Shown here: one piece after another, positions 1 through 5,287 of the stretch
Numbering within the stretch: position 1 is the first letter of the stretch
Layout: every line of letters begins with the position of its first letter
From: CAZFZT01 sp964523675
GTDB lineage: Bacteria; Planctomycetota; Phycisphaerae; Phycisphaerales; SM1A02
Direction: 5' to 3'
Length of the DNA stretch: 5,986 nucleotides
NCBI GenBank assembly: GCA_964523675.1
Contig: CAZFZT010000127.1
Location: forward strand, 1-5,986
Notes under the pieces: generated by a model
Seen by the model: only the letters and a program-made list of their open reading frames with translations
Databases searched by the model: none
What the model was told of the DNA's origin: nothing
Translations under genes and position numbers: made by a program

Positions 1-1287
1 GATGTACGACCGCGCCTGGCTGACTGCTTCGCCCGACAGGTTGGTCGAGTCGGTGCGCATGTAGGTGATGTGGCCGTTTTCGTAGAGCGCCTGCGCAATG
101 CCCATCGTGCGCTTCGCGCCCATGCTCAGCGCGGAAGAAGCAGCCATCTGAAGCGTTGACGTGATGAACGGCGCAGGCGGCCGGGAGGTCGTGCGCTTGG
201 TGTCGATTGACTTGACGCGGTAGGTCACGCCGGGCGCGAGCTCCGCGTCAACGGTGCGCAGCGTTTTCGCCGGTCCTTTGCCGCTGGGGTTTTCCTTTGC
301 GGAGATACTGATGTTCACCAGCCCAGTCGCTTCGCAGATGCGCTGGACATCGGCCGACAGATCGCGCGCCTCCTCGCTGGAGGTTCGCAGATCGAACTTC
401 TTGCCGGCAACTTCAACAAGCTCCGCCTTGAAGGCATCATGCTCCGCCAGCCATGCGTTCTGCGCTTTGATCGTCGGCGGCTTGTTTTTCTCATCGCGCT
501 GAGCCATGAACTCGCGCCACGCGCGTGCCAGGGCATTCGGCTGTGGACTTGTGGACTTGTGGACCTGTGGATTTGTGACGAACCTGCCGGTGACGCGCCA
601 GTACTCATCCGGCACGAACGCCTGAATCTCGCGCTCGCGCTCAACGATCAATCGCACCGCCACCGACTGCACGCGCCCCGCTGACAGGCCGCGCGCCACC
701 TTCTTCCACAGCAGCGGCGAGACCTGATATCCAACGATCCGATCGAGAATACGCCGCGCCTGCTGCGCGTTGACGCGATCGACATCGATCGCATGAGGAT
801 TCGCAAAGGCCCGCTGAATCTCATCGCGCGTGATCGCGTTGAAGACCACGCGCTTGGCCTCTCTCGGGTCAATGCCAAGTTCCTGCGCCAGATGCCACGC
901 AATCGCTTCACCCTCACGGTCAAGGTCGGTCGCGAACCAGACGTCATCCGCCTGCCTGGCCGCCCGCTTGAGGTCGGTGACGACCTTCTTCTTGCCCGGC
1001 AGAATTTCGTACGTCGGCTCAAAATCGTGCTCAAGATCAACGCCCGGCACCGGCTGCTTGGTGCCTTTGGGTGCCTTGCTGGGCAGATCGCGCACGTGGC
1101 CGACCGACGCCTGGACCAAGAAATCCCCGCCGAGATATTTATTGATGGTCTTGGCCTTGGCGGGGGATTCAACGATGACGAGATGCTTGCCCGAAGCGCT
1201 GCCATTGGGCGTCGTTCGCCCGCCGCCGCTCTTGGACGCGGTTTTCTTGCGTGATCCGGGCTTCTTCTTTGGCGAGGTCTTGGCCAT
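1..1287 (-). CDS. topA: DNA topoisomerase I (type IA), N-terminal part; C-terminus lies off the left edge
   Basis: Type IA topoisomerases relax negatively supercoiled DNA in the cytoplasm by cutting one strand through a 5'-phosphotyrosine link. The minus strand is open for 429 codons to the window edge. Residues 35-52 read HLVIVESPAKAKTINKYL, the start of the TOPRIM domain, with E40 as the catalytic glutamate. The metal-binding motif TDLDREGEAIAWHL begins at T120, with D121, D123 and E125. GLSAGRVQSVAVRLI begins at G200, and PFITSTLQMAAS precedes the active-site motif ITYMRTDSTNLS, where Y409 matches E. coli Tyr319. Residues 1-34 are a Lys/Arg/Gly/Ser-rich tail absent from E. coli. The remaining length excess, roughly 60 residues, lies between about residues 235 and 390. 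The start ATG at 1287 gives MAKTSPKKK; an in-frame ATG at 1293 would add two residues, and a stop at 1332-1330 limits anything longer. No clear Shine-Dalgarno is seen. The identification is secure; the exact start is not. Confidence 0.97.
   Translation of the reverse strand, partial: MAKTSPKKKPGSRKKTASKSGGGRTTPNGSASGKHLVIVESPAKAKTINKYLGGDFLVQASVGHVRDLPSKAPKGTKQPVPGVDLEHDFEPTYEILPGKKKVVTDLKRAARQADDVWFATDLDREGEAIAWHLAQELGIDPREAKRVVFNAITRDEIQRAFANPHAIDVDRVNAQQARRILDRIVGYQVSPLLWKKVARGLSAGRVQSVAVRLIVEREREIQAFVPDEYWRVTGRFVTNPQVHKSTSPQPNALARAWREFMAQRDEKNKPPTIKAQNAWLAEHDAFKAELVEVAGKKFDLRTSSEEARDLSADVQRICEATGLVNISISAKENPSGKGPAKTLRTVDAELAPGVTYRVKSIDTKRTTSRPPAPFITSTLQMAASSALSMGAKRTMGIAQALYENGHITYMRTDSTNLSGEAVSQARSYI
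544..575. repeat. 8-bp tandem repeat inside topA, four units
   Basis: Four consecutive octamers TGGACTTG, TGGACTTG, TGGACCTG and TGGATTTG occupy 32 bp. On the coding (minus) strand the unit is CAAGTCCA. It contributes to the peptide NPQVHKSTSPQP at about residues 239-250 of TopA, just after the conserved PDEYWRV segment. Eight is not a multiple of three, so a perfect array cycles through all frames, encodes QVHKSTSP repeatedly, and has no stop codon. Gain or loss of a single unit would shift the frame of an essential gene. Confidence 0.85.
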
Positions 1288-1353
1288 CGTCATTCGTGGG
1301 CTATCGGTCGAAACGGCCGGCAGCGGTAGTTATTCCGCACACCGGGCGGGCGG

Positions 1354-1382
1354 AGCGTAGGGGCAGGAGGGGATTTCATCAA
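1354..1382 (-). promoter_or_regulatory. Candidate sigma70-like promoter for topA
   Basis: Read on the minus strand, TTGATG (1382-1377) is followed after 17 bp by TACGCT (1359-1354), about 67 bp upstream of the topA start. The -35 match is reasonable and the -10 match is weak. This is a pattern match only. Confidence 0.25.
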
Positions 1383-1475
1383 GCGGGGGCGTGACGGATT
1401 CGATATGCATCGGCCATGCCGCGACCGCCCTGCAGAGAACGGTGAAAGGAAGATGTTAGGGGGTGGAGATGCCGC

Positions 1476-1504
1476 TTGACGCACGGCGAGCCCATCGTTA
1501 GCTT
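1476..1504 (+). promoter_or_regulatory. Candidate sigma70-like promoter for the small ORF and HTH regulator
   Basis: TTGACG (1476-1481) matches the -35 consensus at five of six positions. It is followed after exactly 17 bp by TAGCTT (1499-1504), a weak -10. It would place a transcript start about 60 bp before the ATG at 1573 and about 145 bp before the regulator start. Confidence 0.33.
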
Positions 1505-1572
1505 ACTGCTATCGCGCCCGCACGGGGCGGTCGTGAACTGATTCTGAAGGGACACATTCAAGGGGAAGTCAA

Positions 1573-1653
1573 ATGAACAGAAGACCCGGCGGTTCGAAGC
1601 GAGCGAGCAACGCGCGTGCGTGGGCATGCGCATTCTGCGGGAGGGGGGGGTGA
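1573..1653 (+). CDS. Possible 26-residue leader peptide upstream of the HTH regulator
   Basis: An ATG at 1573 is preceded by a strong ribosome binding site, AAGGGGA at 1560-1566, at good spacing. It opens a 26-codon frame beginning MNRRPGGSKRAS and ending CAFCGRGG at the TGA at 1651. The peptide is very basic and has a CxxC pair. Its stop lies in the same frame as the regulator, whose GTG start follows one sense codon later, so the two are linked by a single UGA. It may be a leader that couples translation to the regulator, the true 5' end of a regulator gene interrupted by UGA, or chance. The peptide itself is not recognised. Confidence 0.35.
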   Translation: MNRRPGGSKRASNARAWACAFCGRGG

Positions 1654-1656
1654 GCA

Positions 1657-1947
1657 GTGACGCACAATGGAAACGTGAAGTCGCCGTGCGGCCGCAAGGT
1701 GCTCAGCGACTCTGAATGGGAGGCGATCGGCGAAGCGCTGGAATTGTCGAGCGATTATCTCGCGCTTGTGCATGGCATCTTCGACGACGTCAAGAAGGAG
1801 CAGATCGCAGCGGACCTGCGCTTGTCTGTTCACGCTGTCGATATGCGCTTCAGGCATTCGTACATGCACCTGAAGGTGAGGTCGCGGCCGCAGGTGATTG
1901 TGAAGGTCATTGCGACGCACAAGGCGCTCACCGGCGGCGGCAAGTGA
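1657..1947 (+). CDS. Small LuxR/GerE-type helix-turn-helix protein
   Basis: This 96-residue protein consists almost entirely of a DNA-binding domain of the LuxR C-terminal (GerE, related to sigma70 region 4) type. Residues 16-28 (LSDSEWEAIGEAL) match the first helix. KKEQIAADLRLS (46-57) is the helix that usually reads NKEIAxxLxIS. VHAVDMRFRHSYMHLKVRSR (58-77) matches the recognition helix and the usual LxVRSR ending. There is no receiver, autoinducer-binding or other sensor domain, so it is either a stand-alone DNA binder or an anti-activator-like single-domain protein. The GTG start is preceded by GGAGG plus a G run (1640-1650), and an in-frame TGA at 1651 prevents a longer start. Target genes cannot be read from the sequence; topA and the downstream exported protein are the nearest candidates. 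The domain call is fairly sure; the biological role is unknown. Confidence 0.82.
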   Translation: MTHNGNVKSPCGRKVLSDSEWEAIGEALELSSDYLALVHGIFDDVKKEQIAADLRLSVHAVDMRFRHSYMHLKVRSRPQVIVKVIATHKALTGGGK

Positions 1948-1967
1948 GAATTGGGATTCGGCCCCGC

Positions 1968-2003
1968 TCACGTACGCAAACCCGTACGTGAATACGTACG
2001 TGA
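1968..2003. repeat. Inverted and direct repeats of CGTACGTGA
   Basis: TCACGTACG at 1968-1976 is an exact inverted copy of CGTACGTGA at 1983-1991, giving a 9-bp stem with a 6-base loop. The same nonamer recurs at 1995-2003, 12 bp after the second copy, so the left arm could pair with either right arm. The core CGTACG is itself palindromic. The block starts 20 bp after the regulator stop and ends about 100 bp before the next gene. No T tract follows, so it resembles operator sites or an RNA switch more than a terminator. Confidence 0.7.
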
Positions 2004-2100
2004 TCGCGTATAGCGGACCGATGTGCGTGGAGGTAACGTCGTGCTCGATGATCGGCGCGGCCGGTCACGCTTTTCAGGAACACCTTCGGGAGTTTGCAAC

Positions 2101-2862
2101 ATGAAACGCACCACGAGCATCGTCTCAATTGTCGCCGTCGTCGTGCTCGCAGCATTCCTTGCGGGGGCTGCTTTCACCAGCAGCAGTAAGATCTACATCG
2201 AGGCCGACGAGCGCAGCCAGGACCGCGGCTACGTCGGGTTCGACCTCACAACTTTTCGGCAAGATCGCTACCTTATCGAAGCGATCGTTGAAGGAACGGA
2301 TGGGCTCTACCGTGATCGCAAGATCATCATGTCCAATGGGTCCACGAGCGGCCACCCATGGACGCTGTTTGACATCGTGACTGAAGCGGACTCGGCAGAG
2401 GTCTGGTTCGGGTACGTGGACGGATCAACCGTGGTTGTGAAGGTTGACGACGAGCCGTTTCTCGAGTTCGTCGTGGATGCGAATGGCGAGGCCGAACTAA
2501 CGGACTTCAACGAAGAGGTGGAGATTGGATTCGCAGTGATTCACTCTTTCATCGGCTTGCTTGATGACAATCTCGGCACGGAGATTGCGAACCTCAGCAC
2601 CGTGGTCGCTCAAGTTACACCCGGCCCAAACGTTCCCCCTTGCTGGGGTGGGGGGGCGCCCCCTTGCGACCCCGGAACACCAGGATACGGCGTCGGCCCC
2701 GGAGTCATCTGCACCACCTGCTGTAACTGCTGTGCCACCAGCACTGTATGTACCACCGCTGCACAACGACGCCTGTGCAAGTCCCTCTGCCAGGTGTACA
2801 TCACAGCGCCGGCCGTTCCGGGACCTGGTGGCGCTCCCCCCAATCGGTGCATCTGCCCGTGA
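2101..2862 (+). CDS. Exported protein with cysteine-rich C-terminal tail, function unknown
   Basis: The 253-residue product is not recognised. Residues 1-23 form a classical signal peptide: MKRTTS is followed by a hydrophobic core and ends in LAGAA, with likely cleavage after A23. The mature body (about 30-170) is acidic and alternates hydrophobic and polar residues, suggesting a beta-rich fold. A Pro/Gly linker begins near residue 173. All 12 cysteines lie after residue 180 (181, 189, 204, 207, 208, 210, 211, 217, 226, 230, 250, 252), including CTTCCNCC at 204-211. This suggests a disulfide-bonded or metal-binding tail outside the cytoplasm. The ATG at 2101 has GGGAG at 2088-2092. An in-frame GTG at 2041 with GGAGG at 2029-2033 is a credible alternative, but it would put 20 residues before the signal peptide. 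A probable terminator follows, so the gene may be monocistronic or share a transcript with the regulator. Confidence 0.8.
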   Translation: MKRTTSIVSIVAVVVLAAFLAGAAFTSSSKIYIEADERSQDRGYVGFDLTTFRQDRYLIEAIVEGTDGLYRDRKIIMSNGSTSGHPWTLFDIVTEADSAEVWFGYVDGSTVVVKVDDEPFLEFVVDANGEAELTDFNEEVEIGFAVIHSFIGLLDDNLGTEIANLSTVVAQVTPGPNVPPCWGGGAPPCDPGTPGYGVGPGVICTTCCNCCATSTVCTTAAQRRLCKSLCQVYITAPAVPGPGGAPPNRCICP

Positions 2863-2930
2863 GGTTAAACAGTTGGCTTCGTCTCGCATCGGGCCAGAAC
2901 AGAGATCGGATAGCAAGATTGTCATGCTCC

Positions 2931-2969
2931 GAGGCACGCGGTTCGCCGTCGCGTGCTTCGGTTGCTTTT
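2931..2969 (+). terminator. Probable rho-independent terminator after the cysteine-rich protein gene
   Basis: GAGGCACGCG (2931-2940) pairs with CGCGTGCTTC (2950-2959) in a 10-bp stem with one G-T pair and a 9-base loop. TTGCTTTT follows closely (2962-2969). It lies about 70 bp after the stop codon at 2862. The T tract is interrupted, so the call is moderate. Confidence 0.5.
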
Positions 2970-3015
2970 CACAACGACCGCGCCCTCAAGACAGAAGGCA
3001 GTTGTACTTACGCGC

Positions 3016-3045
3016 TTGAGGCGCTAGCGTTGTATGGGCTACAGT
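3016..3045 (+). promoter_or_regulatory. Candidate promoter for the HEAT-repeat membrane protein gene
   Basis: TTGAGG (3016-3021) and TACAGT (3040-3045) are spaced 18 bp apart, ending 34 bp before the ATG at 3080. The -35 element overlaps a small inverted repeat, GCGC-TTGAG-GCGC (3012-3024), and next to it lies the palindrome CGCTAGCG; either could be an operator. This is pattern matching only. Confidence 0.3.
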
Positions 3046-3079
3046 AACTCGACGTCAATAGAAGAGAGAGTGGTTCACC

Positions 3080-4453
3080 ATGCGCGATCTGGTCATCTAC
3101 GCTGCCGCCATTGCTCTGGCCGTTGGAGGGCTGACGGTTCTCATTCATTCGTTGTTTCTCGATCGTTCGCGCAGCCGGCGTCGTTGCCCGAAGTGCTGGT
3201 ACTCCATGGAAGCATCGTCGCAACGACAGGCTGCGGAAGGCGAAACCGCAGCGTACTTTTTGTGCCCTGAATGCGGCCACCGGATTGCGCGCGTTCATGA
3301 CCTGTTCCGCACGCGCCGGCACTGGAACGTCGCGCTTGCGAGCGTGGCGGTGCTCATGCTTTCGATATTCATCGTCATACAGCCAAGGGTGCAGAGACAC
3401 GGCTATGCCTCGGTAACACCGGCGACTCTGCTGCTGCTCATGCTCCACTTCGATGAGTCAGAATGGGCAAGACAAGGACTGGAGTATCAGGCGTACCACG
3501 ATCTATTCGGCCGCTCACGGATGGATTTCCTCGACCCGTACAGTCCGGCGATCGGCCGGGCGCTATGGCGCTGGCAATGGCGCTGGCTAGGAACGACCGT
3601 CGTTGCGCACATCGAACATGCGCCCAATGATTTCCGCAGCCGCGACCTGCAATTCAGGTATGCAACTTTGCTTGAACTCGCGGAGGAGTTTGCCGAGGAC
3701 GACTCTTTGTCCAGTGACATCTCGGCGATCATGCAGCGTGATCGCAGTAGTGAAGCGCATCGCGCTCAAGCCATCGTGAGGTCAGCAGACCATACCGACG
3801 TCGAGGGATCTCTTGCTCGGTTGCTGCCGCTGCTCGATGATGAAAGCGACACTGTGCGGGCCGCAGCGCTCAGGGCACTTCGCGTCCTCGCGGTGCGCAA
3901 CCGCAACGGCATTGATGCACTGTTTGATCTCCTCAAGCACGAGCGGCCAGATGTGCGCCGGGACGCTGTTGAGTCGATCGGCTTGGCTAGCATACGCCAC
4001 GGAATGACGGCGAAGATGCTCAGCGCATTGGGCGCGATGGAGAACGATGAGGACTGCGATGTTCGCTCAGCGCGGGTCACATCCCTCGTATTCATGCTGC
4101 CACTTGATGAAGCGCTGCGGCTCGTCGAAGCGGCGATGCGCGACGAAGAAGACGTTTGTGTTCGGCGAGCCGGCTTCAAAGCGGCGCACTCTGTGAACAT
4201 CCGACTCTCGGGCGCCGCGCCATCCGTCCTTGAACCGATCATTGACATGGCAGTCAATGCGATTGGCGATGAGGATCAATGGATCAGTTGGAGTTCAGCA
4301 TGGCTCCTCAACAGCCTTGCCCACGATGGGCGGCATCAAGAAATCTTGCAACAGTATGCGAGTGACATTGCGTTGCACTCCAACCACGAGGACGACGAGT
4401 TTCGAGGATTAATAAGCGAGACGCTGGAGGCGATCAACAGTCGTCAACAGTGA
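3080..4453 (+). CDS. Membrane protein with zinc ribbon and HEAT repeats, function unknown
   Basis: The 457-residue product is a composite. Residues 5-27 form a first membrane segment. RCPKCWYSM at 35-43 and CPECGH at 62-67 form a four-cysteine zinc ribbon (C36, C39, C62, C65), and residues 84-100 form a second membrane segment. Most of the rest is helical and, from about 240, shows HEAT-like repeats: LARLLPLLDDESDTVRAAAL (245-264), then further units around 279-300, 312-333 and 346-366, each with the typical D-x-V-R or V-x-V-R turn (257-260, 291-293, 327-329, 359-362). HEAT arrays usually bind proteins, and similar repeats (PBS lyase type) are frequent in planctomycetes. Both segments are near the N-terminus, so the zinc ribbon lies between them and, by topology, on the opposite side of the membrane from the HEAT array. 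The ribbon loop is longer than the usual YDLRG form. The start is preceded only by weak GAGAG (3066-3070). The domain calls are inference from motif reading. Confidence 0.85.
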   Translation: MRDLVIYAAAIALAVGGLTVLIHSLFLDRSRSRRRCPKCWYSMEASSQRQAAEGETAAYFLCPECGHRIARVHDLFRTRRHWNVALASVAVLMLSIFIVIQPRVQRHGYASVTPATLLLLMLHFDESEWARQGLEYQAYHDLFGRSRMDFLDPYSPAIGRALWRWQWRWLGTTVVAHIEHAPNDFRSRDLQFRYATLLELAEEFAEDDSLSSDISAIMQRDRSSEAHRAQAIVRSADHTDVEGSLARLLPLLDDESDTVRAAALRALRVLAVRNRNGIDALFDLLKHERPDVRRDAVESIGLASIRHGMTAKMLSALGAMENDEDCDVRSARVTSLVFMLPLDEALRLVEAAMRDEEDVCVRRAGFKAAHSVNIRLSGAAPSVLEPIIDMAVNAIGDEDQWISWSSAWLLNSLAHDGRHQEILQQYASDIALHSNHEDDEFRGLISETLEAINSRQQ

Positions 4454-4495
4454 CAAACCCGCGTCGACCGATTGCACAACTGGAGCTCAAGGATC

Positions 4496-4534
4496 AGACC
4501 AAGGCCGCCTTACCGGCGGTCTTGGTCTATCTTG
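4496..4534 (+). terminator. Strong hairpin, probable terminator after the HEAT-repeat gene
   Basis: Fourteen bases at 4496-4509 (AGACCAAGGCCGCC) pair with 4515-4528 (GGCGGTCTTGGTCT) around the loop TTACC, with 13 Watson-Crick pairs and one G-T. The sequence after it, ATCTTG, is only mildly T-rich. The hairpin starts 42 bp after the stop at 4453 and could also protect the transcript end or attenuate read-through into the next genes. Confidence 0.62.
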
Positions 4535-4598
4535 TCACTGTCAGCGCCTGGCTGCCGCCATTCAGAAGTTCAGCCTGGCAACCAAGCTCTGTTTGTTG

Positions 4599-4760
4599 AT
4601 GGCATGGGTAACTGTCGCATGCTCGGTGGCAGCGAGTACCGCGCTCACGATCAATCTTGCATTGGCGAATGCTGGATTGGCAGCGGCAATTGCTCTATGC
4701 TACCGGTCGTACGCGGACTGGTATGATCTTGCCTACCAAAGGGCTTGTGGATTGGCGTAG
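4599..4760 (+). CDS. Small hydrophobic membrane protein, 53 residues, unknown
   Basis: The frame from the ATG at 4599 encodes MAWVTVACSVAAST..., with a hydrophobic stretch at about 3-36 that can form two short membrane helices. It ends in an aromatic, charged tail (YRSYADWYDLAYQR). In-frame TTG codons at 4593 and 4596 could add two residues, and the frame stays open further upstream without a usual start codon. No good Shine-Dalgarno is visible, which is the main doubt. The composition is that of a real membrane protein, whereas overlapping frames give low-complexity Arg/Ser-rich shadows. Its stop overlaps the ribosome binding site of the next gene, suggesting translational coupling. Its layout (hydrophobic pair, then a Tyr/Asp-rich segment) resembles the next protein without the zinc ribbon, so it may be a truncated relative. 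This last point is speculation. Confidence 0.45.
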   Translation: MAWVTVACSVAASTALTINLALANAGLAAAIALCYRSYADWYDLAYQRACGLA

Positions 4761-4771
4761 AGGATCTACGT

Positions 4772-5119
4772 GTGAATACTCCATTCCGCATCGAGCGAAG
4801 AAAGACAACATGGATGCGTATTCTCGCCGTTGCAGGCGGTGTGTTCATCCTGACATGCTTGCTATTATTGCGCGCCGTCTTTGAATGGGCGGTCGTATTT
4901 GGTAGCGTTGGAGTGGGACTCCTGTTCACGGCGGTGGGCATTGGCGCGTGGCGCACTGCTCGCACATCTGCCGACGCCTACGACCATCGCTTCTTGATTT
5001 GTCCGAGTTGCAGATATGACCTGCGCGGGCTGTCAACACGTGGACGATGTCCTGAGTGTGGGAATCTTTATCATCATGGCCGCCTGCAGGAAATTTGGAA
5101 GGAAGAGATTCGACGATGA
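4772..5119 (+). CDS. Two-helix membrane protein with C-terminal zinc ribbon
   Basis: The 115-residue product has a basic N-terminus (RIERRKTTWMR) and two membrane segments at about 15-33 and 39-59. After a short linker comes the zinc ribbon ICPSCRYDLRGLSTRGRCPE at 76-95, completed by C96, with C77, C80, C93 and C96 as likely ligands. The ribbon matches the CPxC-x-YDLRG...CPECG form common in Phycisphaerae membrane proteins. With both ends on the same side and the basic N-terminus, the ribbon is probably cytoplasmic. The GTG start has AGAGG at 4759-4763 at good spacing; an in-frame TTG at 4745 would add nine residues but lacks that signal. The gene follows the 53-residue ORF by 11 bp and precedes another membrane protein, consistent with an operon. 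The ribbon's partner is unknown; such ribbons may bind zinc structurally rather than DNA. Confidence 0.85.
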   Translation: MNTPFRIERRKTTWMRILAVAGGVFILTCLLLLRAVFEWAVVFGSVGVGLLFTAVGIGAWRTARTSADAYDHRFLICPSCRYDLRGLSTRGRCPECGNLYHHGRLQEIWKEEIRR

Positions 5120-5287
5120 ATGCGCCTACAACGTACCGGTCGTCGAGTCACCTATCCTGGAGTGCTTCGCGCGCACGATGTGTTGAATTGCTCGATGGCG
5201 ATCTCCGGCGATGAAGTACCCGCCGCGTCTATCCATTTCGTATTCGGATGTACATCCTTGAACCACGGGAGGAGTGATACGGCTGTG
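5120..5287 (+). other. Spacer between two membrane protein genes, or N-terminal extension of the second
   Basis: This 168-bp stretch is open in the same frame as the following gene from an ATG at 5120 that directly abuts the TGA of the previous gene. The 56 residues it would encode (starting MRLQRTGRRVTYP) are not hydrophobic and do not resemble a known domain. A second ATG at 5116 overlaps the previous stop (ATGA) and opens a 32-codon frame, also unrecognised. A strong GGGAGGAG at 5267-5274 near its end supports a start at 5285 or 5288 instead. Confidence 0.5.

Larger units (their letters stand above)
1288..1656. other. Divergent intergenic region between topA and the HTH regulator gene
   Basis: This 369-bp stretch separates topA (leftward) from the regulator (rightward), so promoters for both directions should lie here. 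It contains weak promoter-like sequences in both orientations, a 26-codon ORF with a ribosome binding site at its right end, and a run of eight G at 1643-1650. A small CGCCC/GGGCG hairpin also sits near 1515-1530. Longer reading frames crossing it on the minus strand have no supporting start signal or recognisable protein sequence. Confidence 0.6.

Noticed and set aside
566..574. DnaA-box-like TGTGGATTT
   Set aside because: It has two mismatches to the TGTGGATAA consensus and is part of the octamer repeat in topA; no cluster of boxes or AT-rich origin region is present.
315..1205. Other minus-strand frames of up to 185 codons inside topA
   Set aside because: They are in a different frame from topA, and their Arg/Ser-rich translations show no conserved motif.
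793..1360. Plus-strand reading frames of 150-180 codons over the topA region
   Set aside because: They are antisense shadows of topA, which carries unmistakable TOPRIM and active-site motifs on the minus strand.
1643..1650. G8 tract as a phase-variation switch for the regulator
   Set aside because: Shifting by one base in either direction takes the upstream frame to an early stop rather than into the regulator, so simple on-off slippage does not explain it.
1558..1971. Minus-strand 137-codon frame opposite the HTH regulator
   Set aside because: It is antisense to the regulator, whose helix-turn-helix motif is clear. The antisense product is Arg/His-rich and unrecognised.
2497..2937. Minus-strand 146-codon frame opposite the cysteine-rich gene
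   Set aside because: The plus-strand protein has a signal peptide and an ordered architecture; the opposite frame looks like a GC-rich shadow.
3766..4257. Minus-strand 163-codon frame opposite the HEAT repeats
   Set aside because: It is low-complexity Ser/Arg/Ala sequence, typical of an antisense shadow of a helical coding region.
4472..4726. Plus-strand 84-codon frame over the small membrane ORF
   Set aside because: It starts before the hairpin, runs through it, and encodes a mixed Arg/Ser/Cys sequence with no hydrophobic or domain pattern. The alternative frame is a plausible membrane protein.
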